Below are positions 53,441 to 62,634 of a DNA stretch of 64,000 nt, piece by piece. A program made the translations under genes and the position numbers. The stretch is taken from NCBI RefSeq assembly GCF_003858455.1, contig NZ_RQZF01000011.1, positions 1 through 64,000 on the forward strand, written 5' to 3'. The first letter of the stretch is position 1. Each line of letters opens with the position of its first letter. The notes beneath the pieces were generated by a model that had not been told where the DNA came from, made no database searches, and saw nothing but the letters and a program-made list of their open reading frames with translations. The stretch comes from Schaalia canis (GTDB taxonomy: Bacteria; Actinomycetota; Actinomycetes; Actinomycetales; Actinomycetaceae).

Positions 53441-54175
53441 CTAAAGTTCAACGTCCTCGACAGTACGGAGGAAGTCCGAGAGGCGGTTAGCCGCAGCAAC
53501 AACCGAGGGGCCGTGCTGGCGGCCCGGCTGACGGCCCATGCGCTCTATAGGCCCAGAGATAGAGATCGCTGCCAGGACGCGCCCGGAGGGGCCTCGAACG
53601 GGCGCTGACACGGAAGCAACACCGGGTTCGCGTTCTCCCACGGACTGCGCCCAACCTCGGCGGCGAACCTGAGACAGCATGGTGGCGTTGAAGGAGGCAC
53701 CATAGAGGCCGCGGTGCAGGCGGTCGGGTTCTTCCCATGCGAGGAGTACCTGCGCAGCCGAGCCGGCCTTCATTGACAGGGTGGCTCCCACCGGGATGGA
53801 GTCGCGAAGGCCCATCTTGCGTTCGGAGGCTGCCACGCAGATGCGCACATCGCCCTGACGACGGTAAAGCTGCGTCGATTCCTTAGAGTGATCGCGCAAT
53901 GCAATAAGGACCGGCATTGCTGCAGAGAGAAGACGATCCTCGCCAGCGGACGACGCAAGTTCTTGAAGGCGGGGACCCAGAATGAAGCGTCCCTGCATGT
54001 CTCGGGCCACCATGCGGTGATATTCGAGTGCGACAGCTAAGCGGTGGGCTGTCGGGCGAGCCAAACCGGTGCTAGAGACGAGCTGAGCAAGGGTGGCGGG
54101 ACCCGCTTCGAGGGCGCTGAGGACCATTGCCGCCTTGTCCAGAACGCCCACTCCACTGGATGTTGTGTCCTCCAT
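53441..54175 (-). CDS. ltbR: IclR-family regulator, probable LtbR ortholog
   Basis: 244 residues. An N-terminal winged helix-turn-helix (about 10-75, with LAQLVSSTGLARPTAHRLAVALE as recognition region, quoted in part) is followed by an effector-binding IclR domain (GATLSMKAGSAAQVLLAW near 125). In Corynebacterium the IclR protein LtbR sits divergent to leuCD and represses leucine and tryptophan genes; the same place here makes this a likely ortholog. ATG 54175 is preferred over a TTG two codons upstream. Autoregulation through the shared palindrome is plausible. Confidence 0.85.
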   Translation of the reverse strand: MEDTTSSGVGVLDKAAMVLSALEAGPATLAQLVSSTGLARPTAHRLAVALEYHRMVARDMQGRFILGPRLQELASSAGEDRLLSAAMPVLIALRDHSKESTQLYRRQGDVRICVAASERKMGLRDSIPVGATLSMKAGSAAQVLLAWEEPDRLHRGLYGASFNATMLSQVRRRGWAQSVGEREPGVASVSAPVRGPSGRVLAAISISGPIERMGRQPGRQHGPSVVAAANRLSDFLRTVEDVEL

Positions 54176-54189
54176 ACCCAAAAGTTTCC

Positions 54190-54208
54190 CATCTCACGCA
54201 CTGAGATG
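54190..54208. promoter_or_regulatory. Candidate operator between ltbR-like gene and leuC
   Basis: CATCTCA and TGAGATG flank five bases, a perfect 19-bp dyad. It lies 15 bases from the ltbR start and about 100 from leuC, and is the only strong dyad in the divergent region. A dimeric IclR regulator could bind it. Position counted by eye. Confidence 0.6.
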
Positions 54209-54308
54209 CAAAACCCTAGAGTGAAGAAACTGGCCAAACATGGAGCGCAGACACAGGGAGTTGCCCTGGCGGTATCCATGTAAAACGCAGCCCAAAGGAG
54301 GAGAGACG

Positions 54309-55784
54309 ATGGCGGGCACATTAGCGGAAAAGGTCTGGTCAGACCATGTTGTCACACGCGGCGAAGGCGGTGCCCCCGACCTCCTCTACATCGATTTGCA
54401 CCTTGTCCACGAGGTCACCAGCCCCCAAGCGTTCGACGGATTACGCCTCGCTGGACGTCGGGTCAGGCGTCCTGAACATACGATCGCTACCGAGGATCAC
54501 AACACGCCCACCCTCGATATTGACCAACCCATCGCCGATGAAACCTCGCGCATCCAGATCAACACCCTGCGCGCGAACGCCGAAGAGTTCGGCATCCGTA
54601 TTCACTCCCTGGGGGATGCCGACCAAGGCATCGTCCACGTTGTCGGCCCTCAACTTGGCCTCACCCAACCGGGAATGACCATCGTATGCGGCGACTCGCA
54701 CACCTCCACCCACGGCGCTTTCGGAGCCCTGGCTTTCGGAATCGGTACTTCCGAGGTCGAACACGTCCTCGCCACCCAGACCCTCCCTCTTGCACCCTTC
54801 AAAACCATGGCAATCACCGTCAATGGTTCCTTACCGCCGGGTTCGTCAGCCAAGGATATTATTCTCGCCGTCATTGCCAAGATCGGTACCGGCGGCGGTC
54901 AGGGATACGTCCTCGAATACCGCGGCCAAGCCATCCGTGAGCTCTCCATGGAGGGCCGCATGACGATCTGCAACATGTCTATCGAGGCCGGTGCCCGCGC
55001 AGGCATGGTCGCCCCCGACCAAACCACCTTCGACTACATCAAGGGCCGCCCCCACGCTCCTGAAGGGGAAGAATGGGATGCGGCAGTTGCCTACTGGTCA
55101 ACCCTGCGTTCCGACGATGATGCGACCTTTGATGCCGAAGTCATCCTCGAAGCGGCCGACATTGAACCCTACGTCACCTGGGGTACCAATCCCGGGCAGG
55201 GCGTGCGCCTGTCCGACAATGTGCCCGACCCAGAAGACTTCAGTGATGAAACCCTCCGAGTCGCCGCTGAACGCGCTCTCGAATACATGGACCTCACCCC
55301 TGGCACCCCCATGCGTGAGATCCCTGTTGACGCCGTCTTCCTTGGCTCATGCACGAATGGGCGCATTGAAGACCTGCGCGCTGCCGCATCGGTCATCAAG
55401 GGACGTTCCAAAGCTCCCGGTGTACGCATGTTGGTTGTTCCAGGCTCTGCCCGCGTCCGCCTTCAGGCTGAGGCTGAGGGCCTCGACCAGATCTTTACCG
55501 CCTTCGGCGCAGAGTGGCGTAACGCTGGTTGCTCCATGTGCCTGGGGATGAACCCCGATCAGCTCGGCGCGGGGGAGCGTGCCGCGTCGACCTCGAACCG
55601 TAACTTTGAGGGGCGCCAAGGTAAGGGATCACGCACCCACCTCGTCTCACCCCTGGTTGCCGCGGCGACCGCAGTGCGCGGCACGCTCTCAAGCCCCAAC
55701 GACCTTGACCCGCTGCCCGGCGAATCTGCCTCTTCAGCTTCGGTGGCACCGGAGAGTGCTCCAGCCGCAGCGCGCGGAAACTGA
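54309..55784 (+). CDS. leuC: 3-isopropylmalate dehydratase large subunit
   Basis: 491 residues, aconitase fold. It isomerises 2- to 3-isopropylmalate with LeuD. The 4Fe-4S ligands lie in [13 protein letters not shown] (about 345-357) and [13 protein letters not shown] (about 408-420); [24 protein letters not shown] near 132 is typical (in part). The last 35 residues are a Ser/Ala/Pro-rich tail beyond the family end. ATG 54309 follows AAAGGAGGAGAG. Divergent from the IclR regulator; leuD follows after 26 bases. Confidence 0.96.
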   Translation: MAGTLAEKVWSDHVVTRGEGGAPDLLYIDLHLVHEVTSPQAFDGLRLAGRRVRRPEHTIATEDHNTPTLDIDQPIADETSRIQINTLRANAEEFGIRIHSLGDADQGIVHVVGPQLGLTQPGMTIVCGDSHTSTHGAFGALAFGIGTSEVEHVLATQTLPLAPFKTMAITVNGSLPPGSSAKDIILAVIAKIGTGGGQGYVLEYRGQAIRELSMEGRMTICNMSIEAGARAGMVAPDQTTFDYIKGRPHAPEGEEWDAAVAYWSTLRSDDDATFDAEVILEAADIEPYVTWGTNPGQGVRLSDNVPDPEDFSDETLRVAAERALEYMDLTPGTPMREIPVDAVFLGSCTNGRIEDLRAAASVIKGRSKAPGVRMLVVPGSARVRLQAEAEGLDQIFTAFGAEWRNAGCSMCLGMNPDQLGAGERAASTSNRNFEGRQGKGSRTHLVSPLVAAATAVRGTLSSPNDLDPLPGESASSASVAPESAPAAARGN

Positions 55785-55810
55785 CCGACCTCAGGACGAA
55801 GGACAATCCC

Positions 55811-56473
55811 ATGGAAAAGTTCACGACCCACACGGGCATTGGTGTTCCGCTGCGTCGCTCCAACGTTGACACCGACCAGATCATTCCGGCCGTCTACCTC
55901 AAGCGCGTCACCCGCACAGGCTTTGAGGACGCCCTCTTTGCCGCATGGCGGGGCGATCCCGAATTTGTCCTCAATAACGAGGCCTACGCCGCGGGTTCAG
56001 TCCTTGTGGCAGGGCCAGACTTTGGTACGGGGTCCTCGCGTGAGCACGCCGTGTGGGCGCTGAAAGACTACGGTTTCCGCGTTGTCCTTGCCCCTAAATT
56101 CGCTGACATTTTCCGTGGCAATTCAGGTAAGCAGGGCCTCCTGACGGGCATCATCAGCCAGGAGGACACCGAAATGCTGTGGAAAATCCTCGAACATGAG
56201 CCCGGCACCAGCATTACTGTCTCCCTCGACAAACGCACCGTCACCGCGGGCACCTTCGTGTGTTCCTTCCAGATTGATGACTACACGCGTTGGCGCCTGA
56301 TGGAAGGTTTGGACGATATTGGCCTGACCCTCAGGAATGAGGAAGCAATCGCTTCTTACGAGGCTGCCCGTCCCTCCTTCAAGCCAGCAACTTTACCTGC
56401 AAAGACACTGCCAACAGAAAAGGTTGTTTCTGCACGTCCAGTGGCATTGGGGATGCCAACAATCCCGTCGTGA
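55811..56473 (+). CDS. leuD: 3-isopropylmalate dehydratase small subunit
   Basis: 220 residues, the swivelling aconitase domain. [22 protein letters not shown] opens it (in part), [17 protein letters not shown] near 68 carries the substrate Ser-Arg-Glu, and [14 protein letters not shown] near 100 follows. About 20 residues longer at the C-terminus than usual. Second gene of leuCD. Confidence 0.96.
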   Translation: MEKFTTHTGIGVPLRRSNVDTDQIIPAVYLKRVTRTGFEDALFAAWRGDPEFVLNNEAYAAGSVLVAGPDFGTGSSREHAVWALKDYGFRVVLAPKFADIFRGNSGKQGLLTGIISQEDTEMLWKILEHEPGTSITVSLDKRTVTAGTFVCSFQIDDYTRWRLMEGLDDIGLTLRNEEAIASYEAARPSFKPATLPAKTLPTEKVVSARPVALGMPTIPS

Positions 56474-56613
56474 ATGAATGAAGTGTTGCCATTGCAACAC
56501 CGTGACGCCTACTGGATGCCCGGCTCTGCTCTAGAGTTGATCCCAGAGATTGACACGCTGACGCACTCCAACGGCAGCTCACTGACAGACACACGGGAAT
56601 GGAGCACTCTCCC

Positions 56614-57939
56614 ATGACCTCAATCCTCCAAGTTGAAGGTGGACATCCGCTGACAGGCACGATTACTGTGCGCGGCGCAAAGAACTTTGTGCCGAAGGCG
56701 ATGGTGGCCTCACTTCTTGGCGATACCCCCTCCGAGCTGCGCAATGTTCCTCTCATCCGCGACGTGGACGTTGTCTCCGATCTATTGCGCGCCCACGGTG
56801 TTGAGGTCAACTTCGATCAAGACCACGGCACGATGGTCATGGACCCCTCAAATGTCACCCGCGCGCAACGCTCTGACATTGATGCTCTGGGTGGAGCATC
56901 CCGCATTCCGATTCTTTTTTGCGGGCCACTGCTCCACCAGCTTGGCGAGGCTTTCATCCCCGAACTAGGTGGCTGCAATATCGGTGGACGCCCCATCGAT
57001 TACCACCTTGAGATCCTGCGCTCCTTCGGCGCGGCAGTCGATAAGCGCGCCGATGGTGTGCACATCACGCGCCCAAGTGAAGGGCTCCACGGCACCGTCA
57101 TTGACCTGCCTTTCCCTTCAGTGGGAGCCACTGAGCAGACCCTGCTGACGGCGGTTCGTGCCCAGGGCCTGACCACCCTTCGTGGGGCGGCCGTTGAACC
57201 CGAGATCATGGACCTCATCAACGTCTTGCAAAAGATGGGTGCCATTATCTCTGTTGATACCGACCGCACGATCCGCATTGAAGGCGTGGCAAGCCTACGC
57301 GGCTACACCCACACCGCCCTGCCTGACCGCATCGAAGCTGCCTCCTGGGGTGCAGCCGCCCTTGCCACGCACGGTGACATTTACGTCCTGGGGGCCCACC
57401 AGCCCGACATGACGACCTTCCTCAACACCTATCGAAAGGTCGGCGGAGCCTTCGACATTGATGCTGAGGGTATTCGCTTCTACCATCCCGGCGGGACGCT
57501 GAACTCCATCGCCTTGGAAACAGCGGTTCACCCCGGCTTCATGACCGACTGGCAGCAGCCCCTTGTTGTCGCCCTCACCCAGGCCACAGGCTTGTCGATT
57601 GTGCATGAAACCGTTTATGAGAATCGTTTTGGTTTCACCAAGGCTTTGCGTCAGATGGGGGCCCATATCCAGGTGTACAAGGAATGTTTGGGCTCAACTC
57701 CCTGCCGTTTCGGACAGAGAAACTTCATGCACTCTGCGGTGATTTCCGGCCCAACCCCTTTGCACAGCGCCGACATTACGGTGCCTGACCTGCGCGGCGG
57801 CTTCTCACACTTGATTGCGGCTCTTGCTGCGGAGGGAACCTCGCGAGTAGCGGGTATTGATGTGATCTCTCGCGGATACGAGCACTTCATTACCAAGCTG
57901 CGCCAGCTTGACGCGCGCGTAAACTACGTGGAGAACTGA
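56614..57939 (+). CDS. murA: UDP-N-acetylglucosamine 1-carboxyvinyltransferase
   Basis: 441 residues. It transfers enolpyruvate from PEP to UDP-GlcNAc, the first committed step of peptidoglycan synthesis. RGAKNFVPKAM places Lys23 and Asn24, and the catalytic cysteine is Cys121 in GGCNIGGRP. Keeping Cys rather than Asp is the fosfomycin-sensitive form. PDRIEAASWGAAAL and VPDLRGGFSHLIAALAAEG match the second domain (in part). ATG 56614 suits the family better than ATG 56599. A lipid kinase gene begins five bases after its stop. Confidence 0.93.
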   Translation: MTSILQVEGGHPLTGTITVRGAKNFVPKAMVASLLGDTPSELRNVPLIRDVDVVSDLLRAHGVEVNFDQDHGTMVMDPSNVTRAQRSDIDALGGASRIPILFCGPLLHQLGEAFIPELGGCNIGGRPIDYHLEILRSFGAAVDKRADGVHITRPSEGLHGTVIDLPFPSVGATEQTLLTAVRAQGLTTLRGAAVEPEIMDLINVLQKMGAIISVDTDRTIRIEGVASLRGYTHTALPDRIEAASWGAAALATHGDIYVLGAHQPDMTTFLNTYRKVGGAFDIDAEGIRFYHPGGTLNSIALETAVHPGFMTDWQQPLVVALTQATGLSIVHETVYENRFGFTKALRQMGAHIQVYKECLGSTPCRFGQRNFMHSAVISGPTPLHSADITVPDLRGGFSHLIAALAAEGTSRVAGIDVISRGYEHFITKLRQLDARVNYVEN

Positions 57940-57944
57940 CACCC

Positions 57945-58889
57945 ATGGATTGGGAGATGCTGGGGGAACATGCGCTCCCCAGAGAGATGCACCTGCTCGT
58001 TTCCTCCATGAGCGCGCGAGGACGGGCTATTGAAGTCGGCCCGGCGGTTGTGCGCATTTTACGGGCCGGCGGGTGGAAGGTCACCGTCTCGGTGACCACC
58101 CCAGAAGACACCCCCCAAAAGATTGCCGCAGCCTCGCGCAGCCCCTTCGTCGCTGCTCTTGGCGGCGACGGCTACCTCTCTGCTGTTGCCCAGGGCGTGC
58201 ACGACACCGATGCGGTATTCATTCCTATGCCAGGTGGGCGCGGCAACGACCTATGTCGTGCGCTAGGCGTCAGCCACGACCCCTACGCTCGTGCCCGGGA
58301 GGTCGCAGCCTTTGGCGTCCATAACGGGGATTCTTCCGATATTGAGCCTCATATCCGTGACATTGACGGAATCTGGGTACGCGATGATGAGGGCCAAGAC
58401 AGGCTAGTTCTGGGGATCGTCGCTGTCGGATACGAAGCCCGAGCCAATGAAATGGCTAATGCCTCGTGGTTCCGGTCCGGGCCCATGGCCTACGCCTACG
58501 GCGCTTTCGCTGCTTTCGCCACCTACACGGAGGGGCCTTTCCGCGCTGTCATTGACGGTGAGGAACGCGACCTGACAGGCTGGGTCGCCTCAGTGTCGAA
58601 CTCAGGGTGCGCGGGCGGAGGCATCCGCATGGTTCCCACCTCTGATCTTGAGGACGGACAGTTGGAGCTTTTCCACATTGGGCGCGCCTCCAAACGCACT
58701 GCTCTGGCGGCCTTGACCCAGATTGTCGCCAAACGTAATGCCGACCATCCGCTGGTCAACATCGAGCCTGTCCGCGAGGTCTACTTCAACGAACCAGTTG
58801 GCGCTAAGGCATGGGCAGACGGTGACCCTGTGGCCACCATCCCCTGCACGATGAGGATTGCCCCCAGCGTTGTCCGTGTTCTTGCCTGA
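57945..58889 (+). CDS. Diacylglycerol/lipid kinase catalytic-domain protein
   Basis: 314 residues. The nucleotide-binding ALGGDGYLSAVAQGV (about 70-84) and MPGGRGNDLCRALG (about 98-111) are the diacylglycerol kinase catalytic-domain motifs. The C-terminal lobe has GGGIRMVP and GQLELFHIG. It phosphorylates diacylglycerol, sphingoid base or undecaprenol; the acceptor is not resolvable. It follows murA by five bases and precedes plsC, a sensible neighbour for phosphatidic acid supply. Confidence 0.88.
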   Translation: MDWEMLGEHALPREMHLLVSSMSARGRAIEVGPAVVRILRAGGWKVTVSVTTPEDTPQKIAAASRSPFVAALGGDGYLSAVAQGVHDTDAVFIPMPGGRGNDLCRALGVSHDPYARAREVAAFGVHNGDSSDIEPHIRDIDGIWVRDDEGQDRLVLGIVAVGYEARANEMANASWFRSGPMAYAYGAFAAFATYTEGPFRAVIDGEERDLTGWVASVSNSGCAGGGIRMVPTSDLEDGQLELFHIGRASKRTALAALTQIVAKRNADHPLVNIEPVREVYFNEPVGAKAWADGDPVATIPCTMRIAPSVVRVLA

Positions 58890-58964
58890 GCGTTTGTGCC
58901 AAGAGGATTCTCAGATGTGGGCAGTGCTCTACACGCCTGCCTTCACCCACTAAACTGAGGAACC

Positions 58965-59753
58965 ATGAGCAAACCGGTCACTGGCCTGTATCGCGTTGCT
59001 AAAGGCATCGCTAAGCCCCTTATGGGCACATGGGTAAAGATGGACGTCTCGGGTGAGGAACATTTGCCCGCCGAAGGAGCATTCATCATCACCCCGAACC
59101 ACATTTCGAACTTCGACCCGGTGTGCATCGCGACTTTCATGATGCAACGCGGCTACCCGGTGCGTTTCCTCGCGAAGGCCGAACTCTTCAAGACCCCTGT
59201 TGTCGGCCAGATTCTCCGATCCATGGGCATGGTGCCGGTGGAGCGTAACTCTGACGATCCTTCAGCCGTCCTTGAGTATGCCCGTCAGGCTTTACGCGAT
59301 GGGGAGTGTGTGGGTATCTATCCTGAGGGCACGCTCACTCGCGACCCTCAGATGTGGCCGATGAAGCCAAAGACTGGTGCCGCCCGCCTTGCTCTTGATA
59401 CAGGCGTGCCCGTGATCCCCATTGCTCAGTGGGGCGCCCACGAGGTGATCCCCCGTTATGCCGCCAGCATTGATCTGCGCCCGCAGCGGCCCATTACGAT
59501 TCGCGTATGCCCGCCCGTTGATCTTTCTGATCTGATTACCGAGGAAGGGTCGGCAAACTACGAGGCCGTTCAGGAAGCAACGCGACGTATTCACGCCGCC
59601 ATCGTCAAGGGCGTTGAGGAGATTCGTGGTGAGAAAGCCCCTGCTCAGCCGTGGGATTCAGCGGTGATGAGCGGCCCGGATAAGAAGACGCTTGGGCGTT
59701 TTTCTAAGTGGCGTCGTTCCCTCGCTAAGCGCGGCCGCTCCCTGAAAGGCTGA
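58965..59753 (+). CDS. plsC: 1-acyl-sn-glycerol-3-phosphate acyltransferase
   Basis: 262 residues, PlsC/LPLAT family. Motif I is NHISNFD (His-x4-Asp, about 45-51), motif III YPEGTLTRD near 120, and VPVIPIAQWG near 145 matches motif IV. It makes phosphatidic acid from lysophosphatidic acid at the membrane. The C-terminus is basic (KWRRSLAKRGRSLKG), which may help membrane binding. TAAACT lies eight bases and GAGG four bases before ATG 58965. Confidence 0.92.
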   Translation: MSKPVTGLYRVAKGIAKPLMGTWVKMDVSGEEHLPAEGAFIITPNHISNFDPVCIATFMMQRGYPVRFLAKAELFKTPVVGQILRSMGMVPVERNSDDPSAVLEYARQALRDGECVGIYPEGTLTRDPQMWPMKPKTGAARLALDTGVPVIPIAQWGAHEVIPRYAASIDLRPQRPITIRVCPPVDLSDLITEEGSANYEAVQEATRRIHAAIVKGVEEIRGEKAPAQPWDSAVMSGPDKKTLGRFSKWRRSLAKRGRSLKG

Positions 59754-59818
59754 CCCGCCGGACGCTCCCCCCTCGCTCGTTCCGACGGGACGGTAGCGGC
59801 GCAGCAAGTGAAAACAGA

Positions 59819-59875
59819 ACGAGGCACCCGCCCACTTTCCTTCATCGTCGAAAGGAAGTGAGCGGGTACCTCGTT
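59819..59875. terminator. Bidirectional terminator after plsC
   Basis: A long imperfect stem of about 22 pairs (AACGAGG..ACCCGC..CACTT with AAGTG..GCGGGT..CCTCGTT) with two or three mismatches lies between convergent genes. Confidence 0.75.
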
Positions 59876-59909
59876 AATCAGTGGAACGCTGGTAGGTCAG
59901 GGCAGGCCG

Positions 59910-60611
59910 CTACTTTTTGACGTCAATGACCAAGCGGGCAGGGCGAGTCAGGAAACCAGCTTGGAGGGGGTGCTTCTGATCCATGGCGATAACAACGTGG
60001 GTTTGATCCTCAACGGTGCCATCAACGAGGACTTCCAGGGGGCCGATTTTAATGGTCTTGTCGCCTGCGAAGTAGAGCTCCTCAAGTTCGGGAGTAACAG
60101 GCATGGCGCTTCGACCCACGTTCACATCCAGGAAGGCTTTACCGGATGAGTCCATCGCGTCGCCTTTCCCCAGGGTGATGGGGGCATCCACCCACTCCAG
60201 GTTCGCCTCCCACGGATTCTCTTCTGCATCCTTTGACTGGTCTGCGGAGGGATCCTTCTTGAACTCAAGAACGACGCGGTAGAAATCAGCGTGCTCGCCC
60301 ACGCGAACGTCGTGGAAAACCAGGGAGGAGGGCACAGCCGGGTCGTTACTGGCAGGAATCGTGACCTCCGGCTTCCACGAATCGTTACTGCCCGAAATCG
60401 GGTCGAGATTTTCACCGACTTTACGCTTGTAGGTGGGGATTGACTGCGGGGCGTCACCGCCACTGACTTCATTTGCTTTGAAGGCGGGTTCGCTAGCGTC
60501 TGTGCTGCCGCCAGTGCCGGGAGTGGAACAACCGACAAGAACGGTGGCGGCGAGACCGGCCGTCAGGAGTCCGCTGAGGATACGAGCGGCAGAGGGATGA
60601 CGGATGGACAT
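59910..60611 (-). CDS. Lipoprotein with AMIN-like C-terminal domain, copy 1
   Basis: 233 residues. Lipoprotein signal with lipobox LVGC (Cys28). After a polar linker of about 60 residues comes a beta-rich domain with LVFHDVRVGEHADFYRVVLEF near 98 and AGFLTRPARLVIDVKK at the C-terminus (both in part). This matches the AMIN-like domain of actinobacterial exported lipoproteins. It is anchored outside the membrane and may bind the cell wall; no activity is known. The next gene upstream is a paralogue with the same ending. Confidence 0.78.
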   Translation of the reverse strand: MSIRHPSAARILSGLLTAGLAATVLVGCSTPGTGGSTDASEPAFKANEVSGGDAPQSIPTYKRKVGENLDPISGSNDSWKPEVTIPASNDPAVPSSLVFHDVRVGEHADFYRVVLEFKKDPSADQSKDAEENPWEANLEWVDAPITLGKGDAMDSSGKAFLDVNVGRSAMPVTPELEELYFAGDKTIKIGPLEVLVDGTVEDQTHVVIAMDQKHPLQAGFLTRPARLVIDVKK

Positions 60612-60691
60612 AAAACCTCCTCAATAGGGTGTGCATTAATCATGCCACGCATGACTTTTGCGTAACAGAGCACATGTGGAGGGGACGACGG

Positions 60692-61495
60692 TCATTTCCT
60701 CACGTCAACGACTAAACGGGTGGGGTCAAGAAGATAGCCCATCTGGATATCACGCTCCGTATCCATCCCAATGACAATGTGCGTATTACTTTCAAAGGTG
60801 TGGTCAACGTCGATCTCAAGAGGCCCAAGAGAGAGGCGATCTGGCCCGCTGTAGTACAGGGCGGACACCTCAGGGGAAGCGGGCATGGAGGTCTTGGAAA
60901 TATTCAGATCAAGGAACGTCTGTCCCGCAACATCAAGCGGGAGGCCGCTTCCTTGGCCAACGGGGGCCTGAGTCCAACGAGCATAGATCACCCAGGGTTG
61001 GCGATCCTGCGGTGATTGCTCAGCCGTAAGGGGAGTACCGTCCAGCTCCTTGAAGTCGACAACAACGCGGTAAAAATCAGGGTGCTCACCGACACAGATG
61101 TCATGGAAAACAAAGGAGGTGGGCAGCGCGAGGGATTCAAAAGAGACATCCTTGGCTTCTCGTGTCCACGCCTCATTGTCAAGAATGGGGGAGAACGAGG
61201 TCGGAGCGCTGGGCATCTTCGGCTTCTGTACGGCAGAGGGCGAGGGCGCTAAAGATTCGGGATGCTCACTGTCGGGCGTCAGGGAGCTGGCACCGCTGGA
61301 GGCAGGAAGATCAGGGAGGGATTGGGTATCTGCCGCAATATCCGGCCCGCGTAAGGTACAGCCGCTCAGAAGGGCAAGACTGGCGGCTACGGCGCTCACC
61401 ACCCCCCACCAGCTTCGGCAGTACCCGCGAGAGACAGACGGAGAGCCATTCAGAGGGGTAGAAGGGCGGGCACGCAGAGCGTCAGTAGCGGACAT
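60692..61495 (-). CDS. Lipoprotein with AMIN-like C-terminal domain, copy 2
   Basis: 267 residues. ATG 61495 follows CAGGAG. A long basic start precedes a hydrophobic core and lipobox LLSGC (Cys near 46). The same C-terminal domain as copy 1 follows: FVFHDICVGEHPDFYRVVVDF and MGYLLDPTRLVVDVRK (in part). The linker is longer and Ser/Pro-rich. Tandem duplication with an 80-base gap; divergent from gpsA. Confidence 0.78.
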   Translation of the reverse strand: MSATDALRARPSTPLNGSPSVSRGYCRSWWGVVSAVAASLALLSGCTLRGPDIAADTQSLPDLPASSGASSLTPDSEHPESLAPSPSAVQKPKMPSAPTSFSPILDNEAWTREAKDVSFESLALPTSFVFHDICVGEHPDFYRVVVDFKELDGTPLTAEQSPQDRQPWVIYARWTQAPVGQGSGLPLDVAGQTFLDLNISKTSMPASPEVSALYYSGPDRLSLGPLEIDVDHTFESNTHIVIGMDTERDIQMGYLLDPTRLVVDVRK

Positions 61496-61545
61496 GCAGG
61501 CTCCTGGGCGACGGCTTCGACTAGGGCACACACCCATGATGCCAC

Positions 61546-61559
61546 TAGGATCAAGACTA
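61546..61559 (+). promoter_or_regulatory. -10 box of a leaderless gpsA transcript
   Basis: TAGGAT (61546-61551), seven bases, ATG 61559; no ribosome-binding site. The same hexamer and spacing are found before the amidotransferase gene at 24102. Confidence 0.55.
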
Positions 61560-62578
61560 TGGCGATGACACAAGCAACCGTGTTAGGAACGGGAGCGTGG
61601 GGGACGACCTTCGCTCAAGTATTGGCAGATAGTGGCATGAATGTGCGCCTCTGGGGGCGCAATCGCCAAACCAACACCCTCATCAACGAGGGTGAAAACT
61701 CCACCTACCTGCCGGGAATCGAACTGTCTCCCGCGCTGCACGCCACCGACAATCTCGGTGAGGCCCTCCAAGGCTCTGACCTGGTGGCAGTGGCAATCCC
61801 CGTTGCGGCCGTGCGCGATACCCTCACCCGCGCCCGCGATCTTTTACCCAGTAACGCCGCGATCGTCTCCCTCGCAAAAGGGCTCGAACTGGGGAGCCAC
61901 AAAACTGTTCACGACATGATTACCGAAGCCACCGGTTTCGCCTCGAATCGCGTGGCTGTCCTTTCAGGCCCCAATCTGTCCCGAGAAATCGCTGAACACC
62001 ACCCCACGGCCACCGTCATTGCCTGTGAAGACGCTGATCTTGCGGCACAGATCGCGGAAGCCTGCCACACTTCCTACTTCCGCCCCTACGTCTCTACCGA
62101 CGTCATCGGCTGTGAAATCGCTGGCGCTACGAAAAATGTCATCGCTGTAGCAATCGGCGCTGCAGAGGGCTTCGGCTTGGGCATCAACTCCCGCTCCACC
62201 CTCATCACCCGAGGACTAGCCGAAATGACACGCCTTGGCACCCGACTGGGAGCCGACCCCGGCACCTTCGCCGGCCTGTCAGGTGTGGGGGACCTTGTGG
62301 CAACCTGTTCCTCCCGACTGTCGCGCAACTATTCTTTTGGCGTCCGCATCGGGCAAGGCATGAGTTGCGAGGAAGCGCTCGCGGTCTCACCCGGCGTGGT
62401 GGAGGGCGCTCGCGCAGCCCGCCCCATCCTTGAACTTGCTCACTCCCTTGGGGTTGACATGCCAATTACCGAGGGCGTTGTGCGCGTCGTGCATGAGGGG
62501 GCAAGCGTGCGTGAGATGGGCGAAATGCTCCTGTCTCGTCCCATCAAGATGGACGGCTGGAAGATCGAACTGATCTGA
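61559..62578 (+). CDS. gpsA: Glycerol-3-phosphate dehydrogenase [NAD(P)+]
   Basis: 339 residues. It reduces dihydroxyacetone phosphate to sn-glycerol 3-phosphate for phospholipids. N-terminal NAD motif LGTGAWGTTFAQ (9-20), LSGPNLSREIA near 137, the catalytic-lysine region CEIAGATKNVIAVAIGAAEG near 189 (in part), and GLSGVGDLVATCSS near 243. ATG 61565 is an alternative start. Functionally linked to plsC and the lipid kinase upstream; ddl follows after 55 bases. Confidence 0.95.
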   Translation: MAMTQATVLGTGAWGTTFAQVLADSGMNVRLWGRNRQTNTLINEGENSTYLPGIELSPALHATDNLGEALQGSDLVAVAIPVAAVRDTLTRARDLLPSNAAIVSLAKGLELGSHKTVHDMITEATGFASNRVAVLSGPNLSREIAEHHPTATVIACEDADLAAQIAEACHTSYFRPYVSTDVIGCEIAGATKNVIAVAIGAAEGFGLGINSRSTLITRGLAEMTRLGTRLGADPGTFAGLSGVGDLVATCSSRLSRNYSFGVRIGQGMSCEEALAVSPGVVEGARAARPILELAHSLGVDMPITEGVVRVVHEGASVREMGEMLLSRPIKMDGWKIELI

Positions 62579-62620
62579 GCTGTTTGAATCCAAAATGCGG
62601 TTCTTCGGGCCGCTGAACGA

Positions 62621-62634
62621 TAGTGTTATCTTCA
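62621..62634 (+). promoter_or_regulatory. -10 box of a leaderless ddl transcript
   Basis: TAGTGT (62621-62626), seven bases, ATG 62634; no ribosome-binding site. The reading frame extends to 62595, over this promoter. Confidence 0.5.
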
